Shown here: positions 43,141 to 51,954 of the stretch, in pieces | How positions within the stretch are numbered: position 1 is the stretch's first letter | Layout: each line of letters starts with the position of its first letter | Source: Prochlorococcus sp. MIT 1314 | GTDB lineage: Bacteria; Cyanobacteriota; Cyanobacteriia; PCC-6307; Cyanobiaceae | Direction: 5' to 3' | DNA length: 64,000 nt | Assembly (NCBI RefSeq): GCF_034093315.1 | Contig: NZ_CP139300.1 | Coordinates: 1,240,001 to 1,304,000 of the forward strand | Program-made: the position numbers and the translations under genes | Notes under the pieces: generated by a model | Told to the model about the DNA's origin: nothing | What the model saw: the letters and a program-made list of their open reading frames with translations, nothing else | Databases searched by the model: none

Positions 43141-43283
43141 GTGCTTTGTGGTTGTCACGACTATTTTTTCCCTTACAAGAGGAGTAGAAATAATTCAGGA
43201 GTCAAAGCACTTCCCCGACTTTGTAGACAAGGAAGTGAACAAGACTCGAAGAGGGCAAACAAATGCCCTCTTATTTTATTTTT
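43141..43283 (+). ncRNA. candidate structured RNA with terminator
   Basis: The plus strand carries two competing pairings: GTGCTTTG (43141-43148) with CAAAGCAC (43203-43210), and a longer hairpin in which GAGTC (43199-43203) pairs GACTC (43243-43247) and CACTTCC (43208-43214) pairs GGAAGTG (43231-43237). The first and second use overlapping bases, as in switches. A terminator follows at 43251-43283. A 70-codon frame overlaps but looks non-coding. RNA strand, start and function are inferred. Confidence 0.45.
43251..43283 (+). terminator. terminator of the structured RNA
   Basis: GAGGGCA, loop AACAAA, TGCCCTC, then TTATTTTATTTTT: a 7-bp GC-rich stem with a T-rich tail. It follows directly on the two-stem element. 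Confidence 0.8.
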
Positions 43284-43393
43284 AGGCAAATTCAGGAACC
43301 AAAATATTAGTTTTTATGTGTTTTTTTCTATGAGATATAAACTATTTGATTGACTATGAATGTCTATAAAAGGTTATGAAAAATCTACCTATC

Positions 43394-43409
43394 TTTCGCC
43401 CGGGGAGTT
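43394..43409 (+). repeat. copy of the tRNA-Asn 3' end
   Basis: CGCCCGGGGAG at 43397-43407 matches the last 11 bases of tRNA-Asn (42409-42419) exactly, about 990 bases downstream and in the same orientation. It is followed by its own terminator (43433-43458). This is the signature of an element that inserted into the 3' end of a tRNA gene and restored it. No integrase is nearby. Confidence 0.65.
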
Positions 43410-43432
43410 CTTTTTTAGCATCAAATAATTAT

Positions 43433-43458
43433 AAGACCCAAAAATCGGGTCTTTTTTT
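43433..43458 (+). terminator. second tRNA-type terminator
   Basis: AAGACCC, loop AAAAATC, GGGTCTT, then a T run. It follows the tRNA-end copy with nearly the same spacing as the true tRNA terminator, so it looks like a duplicated tRNA tail. Confidence 0.8.
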
Positions 43459-43530
43459 GTAAAAAATAAAGAATTTCATAGTTTCTTACTTTAACAGCAG
43501 TCAACTTGCTTCAAATCGCCTCTTTAAGAC

Positions 43531-43546
43531 TTTCGCCCGAGTAGTT
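43531..43546 (+). repeat. degenerate second copy of the tRNA-Asn 3' end
   Basis: This 16-base stretch, TTTCGCCCGAGTAGTT, matches 43394-43409 at 14 of 16 positions, 137 bases downstream. It may mark another insertion event. A third, weaker resemblance (ACCCGAGTA) lies near 43130. Confidence 0.4.
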
Positions 43547-43565
43547 GTATTATTTTTTTTCTAAG

Positions 43566-44480
43566 TTAGCCTAGTTTTTTAATAAACCTAGTCCAAATGC
43601 CAGTTGAGATGTCTTTATTTAACTTTTCTTGATTTTCTACATATCTATCCCATAAGCAATAGTGAAGTAGAAGAACATATCTATCTTGAAAAGATTTGTT
43701 AAGACTACCTCTATGTAGACATAAGCCTGTGTTAGCAAGAAGACCTGTACCAATTGGACCAATATTATCTATTTTCTTATTACTTAACTCTCTATCAAAT
43801 CGCTTCTGATCAATAAATAATCCATTTTTCAGATTTCTTGCCTTTTTAACACCAAGAATTTTTTTTATTAACCCATTATAAAGTAGTTTCCAGGTAACTT
43901 TTGAATCTAACACCTCAGTTGGACCCATTGATTCTGAGATGTCTGATAGATTAACAAATAATTTAAAACATTTTAGAGAAAACCTATCAAGATGCCATTT
44001 CTGACTACCAATAAGTTTTTTACCAAGTATATTGGCTTTAGATCTGAATATCCCTCCCCCAACAAATACCAATTCACCAAAATCTGTTCTTAAAGTATCT
44101 AATAAGTTATTGTTATTGCCAATTTCTAGAAATTTATTATAGGCCTCATGATCAAGATCTTCTCTCAAAATATTATAAAAATATGGTTTGTCTATATCAT
44201 TTTCATACCCTATTAATTTACATTTTTCTAGATATGGCCTAAATATTTCTGCAATATTAGAACAATCTAGGATTGCTGCATTGTTTTTTCTAAAATCACT
44301 GTATCCATTTAAATTAAATTCATAGGCATGATCAGCTGTTTTATTACGATATAAATGTTTGTTTTTCTTTAATTGTGTATAACCTATAAAATCCTTTACT
44401 CTTCCTGGTAAATATGGGTTAAAAGTATAAAGGCTTATCTTATTGACTATAAAATCAATAAAAGAATAAAGCTTTTTCAT
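43566..44480 (-). CDS. PhyH-like Fe(II)/2-oxoglutarate dioxygenase
   Basis: A 304-residue protein with the phytanoyl-CoA dioxygenase pattern: the iron ligands His163 and Asp165 (WHLDRF), the distal His256 (CLHRG) and the 2-oxoglutarate-binding Arg267 (DRYVLL). The family hydroxylates lipids or small molecules; island members are often tied to cell-surface or natural-product modification. The substrate is unknown. It lies at the start of the surface-type cluster, 66 bases downstream of the GT-like gene on the same strand. Confidence 0.75.
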   Translation of the reverse strand: MKKLYSFIDFIVNKISLYTFNPYLPGRVKDFIGYTQLKKNKHLYRNKTADHAYEFNLNGYSDFRKNNAAILDCSNIAEIFRPYLEKCKLIGYENDIDKPYFYNILREDLDHEAYNKFLEIGNNNNLLDTLRTDFGELVFVGGGIFRSKANILGKKLIGSQKWHLDRFSLKCFKLFVNLSDISESMGPTEVLDSKVTWKLLYNGLIKKILGVKKARNLKNGLFIDQKRFDRELSNKKIDNIGPIGTGLLANTGLCLHRGSLNKSFQDRYVLLLHYCLWDRYVENQEKLNKDISTGIWTRFIKKLG

Positions 44481-44546
44481 CTTAACTTGTGTTGGCGCTT
44501 GATTCGAATATAGTGACTTCAGGAAGAAATTTAAATTGTTATATTT

Positions 44547-45872
44547 TTATTTTAATAAACCTTGAAGAACAGTTCTTAATCTAATTGAAGATAATCCATC
44601 TTTATTCCCAAGGTACTGATCAAGTAGTTTTTCTCCATCAATGGTTAATTTATTTTCTTCTTGAACACTGCTAAACCTATCACAGAATTTATACATTTCT
44701 TCAACGCTCTTTAATTCTTCAATTGATCGATTTAAATCCAAAGTACCTAACCTACCACTTTCTTTTGATTTATCAGCCTCTTCAAAAGATAATGTCCCAA
44801 CATAACAATGTGCGGCTAAGGCCTCAAAAATTACAGTAGAGTTGAAAGCAATTACAACTTTAGAATTTTTGAGCAAGGATTGAGCAGTTCCTTGTTTAAC
44901 TAATCTTATATTCTTCAAATCTTTAATCTCATTAATATCATGATCTGACATCTCAAACCCAACCTTAGATTTTAATACAATGTTTAAATTAGGATTAATA
45001 TTCGCATATTTTATAATTGCTTTAAGATAAGAAGTTTGTAGATTGCTCCAGTCCCACCTAATACTATTGTAAAGTTTTAGATCCTTAAGTTTCCCCCACA
45101 TATCTTCACCTTTGAAAAAGTGCTCTGGCAGATATGTGTATTTTCCAAACCAGAAAAAACTTACATCTATACTTCTTTCTGAAAAGTTATTTAATTTAAA
45201 TAATTCATCTATTCTAGGTGCCCCAGTTACTCGAGTGATACATTTTGAAGGTACTACTGAATTATCTTTAAGGTTATTTAATTCATCTTGATTATAGGTT
45301 AACAAAACAGAGCCAGTGAAAGGACCTGTTCTTTCCCTAAAAATATAGTTGCGAACCAATATTTCTATTGGACTAGTTATGCATTCTTTATGTAAGACAA
45401 CAAATTCTATGCCATTATCTAAAGCTGCTTTTGCAAGTTCTCGTTGCTCTACATAGTAATAAGCTCCAGATATTATTCCTTGCAAATTAATAACTCTTTT
45501 AAGAAGGAAGATAAATAGCCAATATATTTTGTATAGTCTTTTCTTCCTATTTATTATTTTTTCTGAGTTACTAATGTAATTATAAATACTAAGATTATCC
45601 CCAATAATGCATTTAGTTAATGCAACCAAAGGACCACGTTTTAATGAGACAAAATTAACATCTAAATATTTACTAGAGATAGCTTTAATATCATCATTGA
45701 ATACTAATTTAGGTATAAATAGCCAGACGGGTTTCTTAGAGTATAAAGCTTTAATTAGATAAGGAATTTTGATTTTCCCATTTATTTGCCTCAAAAACAA
45801 ACTTATCTTGAGAAATAAGAGTAGAGACCTCAGTATGTCTTGTGACCTTTGCAAGGTTTTGAGTCTAAGCAT
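44547..45872 (-). CDS. GT-B-like surface polysaccharide glycosyltransferase
   Basis: A 441-residue protein with no export signal. The C half, with RVTGAPRIDELF, VLKSKVGFEMSD and VVIAFNSTVIFEALAA, resembles GT-B enzymes of surface carbohydrate or teichoic acid-like polymer synthesis, where the last block contacts the nucleotide sugar. The N half is basic and helical. The exact family is not certain. Divergent from the CMP-sugar synthetase gene across 138 bases. Confidence 0.55.
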   Translation of the reverse strand: MLRLKTLQRSQDILRSLLLFLKISLFLRQINGKIKIPYLIKALYSKKPVWLFIPKLVFNDDIKAISSKYLDVNFVSLKRGPLVALTKCIIGDNLSIYNYISNSEKIINRKKRLYKIYWLFIFLLKRVINLQGIISGAYYYVEQRELAKAALDNGIEFVVLHKECITSPIEILVRNYIFRERTGPFTGSVLLTYNQDELNNLKDNSVVPSKCITRVTGAPRIDELFKLNNFSERSIDVSFFWFGKYTYLPEHFFKGEDMWGKLKDLKLYNSIRWDWSNLQTSYLKAIIKYANINPNLNIVLKSKVGFEMSDHDINEIKDLKNIRLVKQGTAQSLLKNSKVVIAFNSTVIFEALAAHCYVGTLSFEEADKSKESGRLGTLDLNRSIEELKSVEEMYKFCDRFSSVQEENKLTIDGEKLLDQYLGNKDGLSSIRLRTVLQGLLK

Positions 45873-46010
45873 TAAACCATTATATCTAATCTTAATGTTA
45901 TTTTATTGATGAAAATCATTGAAAATATTTCTCTTAATCTTTCTCTTGTTTGTTATGTATATATTGTTATTGTATGAAAGTTAATTAAAAGGATATTTAA
46001 ACATACAGTA

Positions 46011-47057
46011 ATGCCTAGCTTTCTTGGCTTTATCCCATGTAGATCTGGTTCTAAACGAATACCAGACAAAAATTTGTCAGTATTCTATTCGAAAACATTA
46101 ATTCAAAGAGCGCATGATTTAGCAGAAGCCTCTAGCATGATAGATGGCATAATTATCTCTACAGATTCTGAGATTTATCTTGATAAAATTGAGAAAGGGA
46201 AAAAGTATATTGATATAGGATTAAGGTCTGAAATTAATTCTCAGGATTCGATTACTGATGATCTTGTAATTCAAGAGGTTCTAATTAAGTTAGAGCAAAT
46301 CAATTATTCTTACGATTATGTTGTTCATATTCGTCCAACATACCCAGCAATTACTGTAAGTTATATAGATGATGCTATTAACCATTTTCTATCTTCTAAG
46401 CAAGCAACTAGTTTAAAAAGTGTTGAAAGGCTTCAACTTTATAAGGAAAAGTGTTTAATTGAGTCTCCCGATGATTCAGACAGATTAATAGGTTTAGATG
46501 GAGATATATATAATCAAAAGAGTTTTACTCCCTCTCAAGACTGCAATAATCTTTTTGGGCAGACAGGTGCTGTGGATATTTATAGCACAACCTCTATAAA
46601 GAAGGGGTCTTTATGGGGTAACTATTGCTTAAAATATGAATTTGGAAATGTTGCTGCTGATTTAGATGAGTATTATGATTTTCCAGCAGCTTATGGAAGT
46701 TTAGATCAGTTAAATTTGAAGGTAAATGGAGAATTAAATAGTCAAATTGAGATCTGTTTTGATATAGATGGAGTATTATTTTCTAGATCGAAAGAAAATG
46801 ACTATAGTGATATTTATCCAAATCATGGGGCAATAAAACTATTGCAGTCATTGCATAGTAATGGATACAGAATAATCTTACATACAGCAAGAGGTTCTAA
46901 AACAGGTAAAGACTGGAGTGATATAACAGAGGATCAATTACGAAGTTTTTCAATTCCTTACGATGAACTTTTATTTGGGAAGCCCGGATCTGATTTTTAT
47001 ATTGATGACAGAAGTATTACATTAAGTCAGTTAAAAAGTTTAACTGATATGGATTAA
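46011..47057 (+). CDS. CMP-sugar synthetase (NeuA-like) fused to HAD phosphatase domain
   Basis: A 348-residue bifunctional protein. Residues 1-235 form a cytidylyltransferase domain with the nucleotide motif FIPCRSGSKRIPDKN (Arg11, Lys15, Arg16), as in CMP-sialic acid or CMP-KDO-type synthetases. Residues 245-348 form a HAD-like phosphatase/kinase-like domain with nucleophile Asp251 and Asp253 (FDIDG) and Asp332-Asp333 (IDDRS) near the end. It would activate an acidic nonulosonate-like sugar and perhaps dephosphorylate its precursor. Both sites look intact. The sugar synthesis genes (NeuB/NeuC type) are not in view. Confidence 0.75.
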   Translation: MPSFLGFIPCRSGSKRIPDKNLSVFYSKTLIQRAHDLAEASSMIDGIIISTDSEIYLDKIEKGKKYIDIGLRSEINSQDSITDDLVIQEVLIKLEQINYSYDYVVHIRPTYPAITVSYIDDAINHFLSSKQATSLKSVERLQLYKEKCLIESPDDSDRLIGLDGDIYNQKSFTPSQDCNNLFGQTGAVDIYSTTSIKKGSLWGNYCLKYEFGNVAADLDEYYDFPAAYGSLDQLNLKVNGELNSQIEICFDIDGVLFSRSKENDYSDIYPNHGAIKLLQSLHSNGYRIILHTARGSKTGKDWSDITEDQLRSFSIPYDELLFGKPGSDFYIDDRSITLSQLKSLTDMD

Positions 47058-47127
47058 ATAAGTTTTAAATAAGATACATCTTAAGCATAAATAAATCTGT
47101 TTATTCACTTTTATATAGTTAGTTTAT

Positions 47128-48201
47128 TTACATTAATAAATCATCTGTTTCTCTTGAATTATTACTTGAAGTGCTAAACATGGATTTGACACACAATTTA
47201 CAAATAGGATCATCTTGGTATCTACCTTGAGAATGTATTTTCTGAATGAATTTCATCTTTTCAGAGTTCCATGCATCATATAAACTTGTTTCGGGAAATT
47301 TTCCTAAAGATAATGCTGTGGAATACATTAAACAACATGGTGTTATATCATTATTTTTGATAACAAGTCTTTGATAGGGTTGTACACACTTGAACCCTTC
47401 ATTAGAGGAAATATTTGCTGAGGGATAAGCTTCTCTAGGGGCATAAAAGTCCGAGAAATCTTTTCCTGGAGTAGGAGGCATAAAGTTTTGAATAGTTACC
47501 ATATCGACTCTGGAACTCCAGTATTCAATAAAGTCATCTAGCTCTTTATAATTTTTTTTCTGTAAAACAAAACTGACACCAGTTACAGGCAAATCATATC
47601 CTCCTTTACGTTTTTCCTCTAAGAAAGATTCTATATTCTTTAAAACTTTCGAATAATTTCCTCCCACCCTAATTGCTGAATAGGTTTCCTCGGTAAAAGC
47701 ATCAAGGCTAAATCTTAATCTTGTAACTCCCGAATCTAATAATTTTTTAGCTCTTTCTTTAAATAACAATGAACCATTTGTATTGAACATAATATCGATA
47801 AAACCATGATTGTATGCATAAGAAATATATTCTTCCAGCTTTGGATTTAAAAGAGGCTCATTATTGCCTTGTACAGACATCGACGGACATTTATATGTTT
47901 CTGCTTCATCTATTGCAAGTTTAAATGTATTGAAGTCAAGATCATCTCCTTGGTAATACTTTTTAAGCTCGTCAGGGTATGCCAAAATACATTGAGGGCA
48001 TCTATAGTTACATCTTTGATTCATATCAAAATGTAAGAATAAAGGAAATTCTGTTAGGATCTCAAATCTATTTGCAGCATCCCAAGTCTTTCTATAGTCA
48101 ATAAACTTTTTACCTAAGATTTTACTAAGCTTATTATTGATATCTTGTTCCTTGGAGTAATGAGCTACTTTCCCATCAGTAGTATATACTTTCTTTGCCA
48201 T
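47128..48201 (-). CDS. radical SAM/SPASM domain protein
   Basis: A 357-residue enzyme. The radical SAM cluster is CNYRCPQC with Cys64, Cys68 and Cys71. The C-terminal SPASM region holds several cysteines (FKCVQP, TPCCLMYS, DPICKLCVK) for auxiliary clusters. SPASM proteins usually modify peptides or sugars. No peptide precursor is recognised beside it. Its place with glycan genes suggests a sugar or surface-molecule modification, but this is inferred. Confidence 0.8.
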   Translation of the reverse strand: MAKKVYTTDGKVAHYSKEQDINNKLSKILGKKFIDYRKTWDAANRFEILTEFPLFLHFDMNQRCNYRCPQCILAYPDELKKYYQGDDLDFNTFKLAIDEAETYKCPSMSVQGNNEPLLNPKLEEYISYAYNHGFIDIMFNTNGSLLFKERAKKLLDSGVTRLRFSLDAFTEETYSAIRVGGNYSKVLKNIESFLEEKRKGGYDLPVTGVSFVLQKKNYKELDDFIEYWSSRVDMVTIQNFMPPTPGKDFSDFYAPREAYPSANISSNEGFKCVQPYQRLVIKNNDITPCCLMYSTALSLGKFPETSLYDAWNSEKMKFIQKIHSQGRYQDDPICKLCVKSMFSTSSNNSRETDDLLM

Positions 48202-48374
48202 GTCAACTAAATTTAATTGATCAATTTATTGATATAATAGAACAAAATAATGGCTTTATCACTAGAAATATTTTTTGCTTTTTTAAACGAAATAAGTTTG
48301 GGCCTTTATCACAGAAATAAGTTAAGGTTTTTCAAATTAAGAAGTTATTTATCTCATTTAGCTTGAGTAAAAAT

Positions 48375-48465
48375 AGTCCAGGATTTTTAAGGACTTATTC
48401 CACTTTATTTATACGCAGTTTCATTCGACTTGTAGAGGGCAAATTTATATCCTCCCCTTTTTTAT
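48375..48465 (+). terminator. terminator-like element resembling the 43.2 kb RNA
   Basis: AGTCC (48375-48379) pairs with GGACT (48391-48395), and GAGG...CCTC (48435-48454) precedes a T-rich tail. The order of short blocks (CAGGA, ACTT, TCGACT, AGAGGGCAAA, CCTC, T run) parallels the RNA candidate at 43196-43283. Similarity is loose and by eye. The transcribing strand is assumed plus. Confidence 0.3.
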
Positions 48466-48671
48466 TTAAGGTAATTTAAAATATTTTAATTCTCTAATTA
48501 GATGAAAATTTGAATTTAAAAACCTTCAAATAAAATCTAATATTTATATTAAAAGAAAATATTCAAGAAAGAAAAATTAGCATATTATTCATAACAATAA
48601 TTTGATCACTATAATTATTGTTTTTAACATCTTCAATTATTTGATTTTAAACTTAAGATACCTTGCTTTTT

Positions 48672-48719
48672 AGAACACTATTTAGAACATTATTTAGAAC
48701 ACTATTTAGAACATTAAAA
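48672..48719. repeat. 12-bp tandem repeat, four units
   Basis: Four units, AGAACACTATTT, AGAACATTATTT, AGAACACTATTT and AGAACATTAAAA, stand in direct tandem with alternating C/T at one position, then a partial AGAACC. The unit is not in a gene. Slippage during replication would change the copy number. Confidence 0.9.
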
Positions 48720-48807
48720 AGAACCATTTCTTTGATTGATTTTCAAATTCTATATATGCAACATATTTTTCTGTTGGTGTAATCTAAATCACAACTTTTA
48801 GGAAATT

Positions 48808-49167
48808 TTAGTCATCCCACATATCTTTTTTTTCTTGATCTAAATTATTCGTTTCAAGTAATTCTAATCTTTGTTTCTGTAGATCTATTTCTGTTTCAAG
48901 AACGTTTTTATCGTCACTATATTTTCTTTGTAATTCTAAGATCACACTTTCAAATTGCTCTCCATAAAAATCTGACATTTCATTCCATGCTTCTATTTCT
49001 TCTTCTTTGCCAATAGTATCGTTTATCTGATGAGAAATAATTTCTAGGACATATTGTTTAAGTTCTTGATGACTCATAGATTCAACTTTTTTATGAATAT
49101 ATAATTCTTTAAGATTTTCTAGTTGTTTTTTTGATAAATCAGAATAGATAAATGACTTCTTTTTCAT
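48808..49167 (-). CDS. coiled-coil protein of unknown function, 119 aa
   Basis: The frame is open to 49239, but ATG 49165-49167 is chosen because the product then starts MKKKSFIYSDLSKKQLENL and the upstream part is an odd hydrophobic stretch. It is highly charged and helical. A coiled coil covers about 60-110 (EFESVILELQRKYSDDKNVLETEIDL). I believe similar proteins are common in Prochlorococcus; no function known. It ends the accessory region. Confidence 0.6.
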   Translation of the reverse strand: MKKKSFIYSDLSKKQLENLKELYIHKKVESMSHQELKQYVLEIISHQINDTIGKEEEIEAWNEMSDFYGEQFESVILELQRKYSDDKNVLETEIDLQKQRLELLETNNLDQEKKDMWDD

Positions 49168-49570
49168 AAATACTGAGATTATTTTTAATATAGACAAAAT
49201 TCTTAGCTTAAACACTAATGAAAATCTAAAGCCATACAATCAGTTGAAAACTCCTTAAAAACTCAGAATAGCCATTTAATTCCATTTTAAGATGCCTTGC
49301 TATGACAAATTGATTGAGATATGCTTCCTAATTAAATATCTACATTATTTCAAATATCCTTCTAATTATTAAGAAATAGTTAATAAAAACGAAAGAAATT
49401 ATAAAATTTAAAATTTTTAAAAATTTGTAATTTCCCTCTCATGCCCTGTCATTATTGAGTTAACTGGCAAATCTTATTGATAAAATTGTTTACATTAATT
49501 CAGCAATCTTTCTAAATTCTTGAGAGAATCGTATTACTAAAATTTAATTTTAATTTAATAGTCTATAAAT
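49168..49570. other. upstream region of rpaA, about 400 bases
   Basis: No gene seen. AT-rich, containing a long A/T palindrome-like run near 49405-49430 and a single TTTACATTAA near 49489. The length suggests a sizeable leader or promoter region for rpaA. Confidence 0.5.
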
Positions 49571-50353
49571 ATGAAAATTTCAATCCTTTTAATTGAAGAT
49601 GATCGTGATATGCGTGAATTGGTAGCTAGGCATTTGGAACATTCTGGTTTCGACGTCCAAAAAGCTGAAGATGGCATTAAAGGCCAAGCATTAGCTCTTC
49701 AGTATTCACCGGATTTAATACTCTTAGATTTAATGCTACCAAGTGTTGATGGATTAACTTTATGTCAGCGACTTAGAAGAGATGAAAGAACTTCAAATAT
49801 TCCAATCTTGATGATAACTGCATTGGGTGGCCTCAAAGATAAAGTTACTGGTTTTAATTCTGGAGCTGATGATTACATTACCAAACCATTTGATTTAGAA
49901 GAATTACATGTACGCATAAAAGCGTTGTTAAGGAGAACTAACAGAGCACAGTTGAATTCTAGTAATCAGCAAGAAATTCTAAATTACGGTCCTCTCACTC
50001 TTGTACCGGAAAGATTTGAGGCTATCTGGTTTGAATTGCCTGTTAGATTAACACATCTTGAATTTGAATTAATTCATTGTCTTTTACAAAGGCATGGTCA
50101 AACTGTATCACCAGCATTGATTCTTAAAGAGGTGTGGGGCTATGAACCTGACGATGATATTGAGACAATCAGAGTTCATATTAGACACTTACGAACTAAG
50201 CTAGAACCTGACCCACGCAAGCCTATATATATAAAAACTGTATATGGAGCGGGATATTGTCTTGAGTTACCAATTGGTTCTCAAGTTGAAACTGCTAAGC
50301 AAGAGTTTATTCAAGCAAGAAATCCTGATTTAATCAATTCTGCAATAGATTAA
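49571..50353 (+). CDS. rpaA: response regulator RpaA
   Basis: A 260-residue OmpR-type regulator that carries circadian output in cyanobacteria (phosphorylated by SasA, with RpaB as a counterpart). Receiver: acidic pocket Asp10-Asp11 and phosphoacceptor Asp53 (LLDLMLPS). DNA-binding winged helix in the C half, including [43 protein letters not shown] and GAGYCLELP, close to remembered RpaA sequence. Upstream is a 400-base AT-rich region. Convergent with holB (3-base gap). Confidence 0.9.
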   Translation: MKISILLIEDDRDMRELVARHLEHSGFDVQKAEDGIKGQALALQYSPDLILLDLMLPSVDGLTLCQRLRRDERTSNIPILMITALGGLKDKVTGFNSGADDYITKPFDLEELHVRIKALLRRTNRAQLNSSNQQEILNYGPLTLVPERFEAIWFELPVRLTHLEFELIHCLLQRHGQTVSPALILKEVWGYEPDDDIETIRVHIRHLRTKLEPDPRKPIYIKTVYGAGYCLELPIGSQVETAKQEFIQARNPDLINSAID

Positions 50354-50356
50354 ATT

Positions 50357-51319
50357 TCATATATCTTCCATTGAAATTTTTAAAAAAGTAATTTCCCATG
50401 CCAACCTTGGTTGAATGTTTTGTCTTAAGTGAAATTTTAAATTTTCAAGTTTTTTTATTAGATCAATATTTTTTGTCTTTCTCCACCAAATAATTTGAAT
50501 TAAATTGACTAAATAAGTCTGTTGATATATTTCTAATTCTTCAGATATTAATTTACATACTTCTAATATTTCTAGATTATTTTTTATTGGAGAATCTAAT
50601 TTACTTGTAATTTCATTTGATAATTCATTCCAAATTTCAATATTCTTCAATAATTGCCCTGGAGATCCATTCGCAGAATTTATTAAATCTTCAAATTTTA
50701 GTTTTGTATTTCTATTAGATTTAGCAGGATCAAAATAATCTTTTAAGATAGATTGCATTTGTTTACTAGAACAGGATCGAAACCGGACTAATTGACATCT
50801 TGAAATGATCGTATCTAAAAGAAGGTTTAATTTTGATGTTAATAAAATAAAAATGCCATTACTGGGTTCTTCTAAGGTTTTTAAAAGGCAATTTGAGGCT
50901 GATTCATTTAGAAGGTGCGCATCAATAATTAAAACAATTTTTTTTCCTGAGTTTATTGATTTCTGACCAAGAAAAGTTTTTATAAAACGTATTTGAGCAA
51001 TCTTAATAATCTCAGATCCACTTTTTTTTGTTTTTTCAAGATAGGAACTTTCTGATCTTTTAGCTTCCGAAAGAGAATTAGGTTCGATAATTAGAAAATC
51101 AGGATGGTTATTATTGGTAATTCTCTCTTCAATATTTCCGCTTAGGGAAGATTGTTTTAAAATTTCTTTTATAAAATTAAGAGCAGTTTGTGTTTTCCCT
51201 ACTCCTTCGGCACCATAAAATATATACCCATTAGCATATGATTTGGTTTTAATTATGCTTTTAAGGCATTTATTGGTTTCTTCATTAATAAAAAAATTAT
51301 TTTTTTTAAACTCACTCAT
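50357..51319 (-). CDS. holB: DNA polymerase III delta-prime subunit
   Basis: A 320-residue clamp-loader AAA+ subunit. Walker A is GAEGVGKT at 36-43, the [23 protein letters not shown] block follows, and the SRC motif is present ([11 protein letters not shown]). Zinc cysteines found in other delta-primes were not obvious. It overlaps tmk by 4 bases and forms a unit with it. Convergent with rpaA. Confidence 0.88.
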   Translation of the reverse strand: MSEFKKNNFFINEETNKCLKSIIKTKSYANGYIFYGAEGVGKTQTALNFIKEILKQSSLSGNIEERITNNNHPDFLIIEPNSLSEAKRSESSYLEKTKKSGSEIIKIAQIRFIKTFLGQKSINSGKKIVLIIDAHLLNESASNCLLKTLEEPSNGIFILLTSKLNLLLDTIISRCQLVRFRSCSSKQMQSILKDYFDPAKSNRNTKLKFEDLINSANGSPGQLLKNIEIWNELSNEITSKLDSPIKNNLEILEVCKLISEELEIYQQTYLVNLIQIIWWRKTKNIDLIKKLENLKFHLRQNIQPRLAWEITFLKISMEDI

Positions 51320-51954
51320 GTTTTATTAGAAAATTTTTTTAATAAAGTCTCTTTAATTTGATTAGAAATCGTTTTAATATTTTGTGATGCAGATATTATT
51401 TTCCAGTTTTTTTCTTTGGCAATTACTTTGAAGCCTGCATTTACTTTTTCTAAAAATCTAATACCTTCAGATTCTATTCTATCTGGAATTTTATTTTTTC
51501 TTCGCAAGATACTTTCTTCTGGAGAAATTTCTAAGAAGAAAGTTAGGTCAGGATATTCTCCTTGACACACAATAGATTCAATATTTTTAATTATTTCTAA
51601 ATTTATGTTTCTTCCATAACCTTGATAAGCCAGAGTTGAATCGGCAAATCTATCACTTATCACCCAATCATTGTTATTTAAGGCAGGTGAAATAATTTTT
51701 GAGATATGTTCAGCTCTATCAGCTGAATAAAGCAATAATTCAGCAAGCGATGAAGGCTTGTTATTCTTATTGTTATCAAGGATCAGTCCTCTAAGTTTTT
51801 TGCCTAACAGGCTTCCTCCTGGCTCTCTTGTTGTGATTAATTTAGACCCTTTTTTTATTAGACCACTATTAGGTAGCCATTTAGATAATTCATCTATCTG
51901 AGTAGTCTTACCACATCCATCAATACCTTCAATAACAATAAATTTTCCTTTCAT
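51316..51954 (-). CDS. tmk: thymidylate kinase
   Basis: A 212-residue kinase that makes dTDP from dTMP. P-loop [10 protein letters not shown] at 10-19. [10 protein letters not shown] and [15 protein letters not shown] are the substrate-binding blocks. The lid is [14 protein letters not shown]. It directly follows the copper ATPase gene (adjacent at 51954/51955) and overlaps holB by 4 bases, so all three are probably co-transcribed. Confidence 0.93.
   Translation of the reverse strand: MKGKFIVIEGIDGCGKTTQIDELSKWLPNSGLIKKGSKLITTREPGGSLLGKKLRGLILDNNKNNKPSSLAELLLYSADRAEHISKIISPALNNNDWVISDRFADSTLAYQGYGRNINLEIIKNIESIVCQGEYPDLTFFLEISPEESILRRKNKIPDRIESEGIRFLEKVNAGFKVIAKEKNWKIISASQNIKTISNQIKETLLKKFSNKT

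Larger units (their letters stand above)
48202..48807. other. gene-poor island edge, 606 bases
   Basis: The stretch holds a 12-bp tandem repeat (48672-48719), a T-rich terminator-like hairpin at 48435-48465, and a 38-codon frame at 48250-48366 without a ribosome site (MALSLEIFFAF...). Within 48253-48322 CTTTATCACTAGAAATA and CTTTATCACAGAAATA repeat with small changes. No tRNA or convincing gene was seen. It probably marks decayed sequence at the right side of the accessory region. Confidence 0.6.

Noticed and set aside
43141-43353. 70-codon plus-strand frame
   Set aside because: Cysteine- and arginine-rich, no ribosome site, and it runs through the hairpins and terminator of the RNA candidate, so it is probably not coding.
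43394-43409. a second tRNA gene
   Set aside because: Only the 3' acceptor end is present; there is no D or anticodon arm, so it is a tRNA fragment.
48250-48366. 38-codon frame MALSLEIFFAF...
   Set aside because: No ribosome site and it contains the imperfect direct repeats of the region. Kept only as a remark in the gap entry.
48672-48719. CRISPR-like array
   Set aside because: The units are 12 bases, directly adjacent, with no spacers and no cas genes.
42420-49560. prophage or transposon
   Set aside because: No integrase, transposase, terminase or structural gene is visible in the accessory region.
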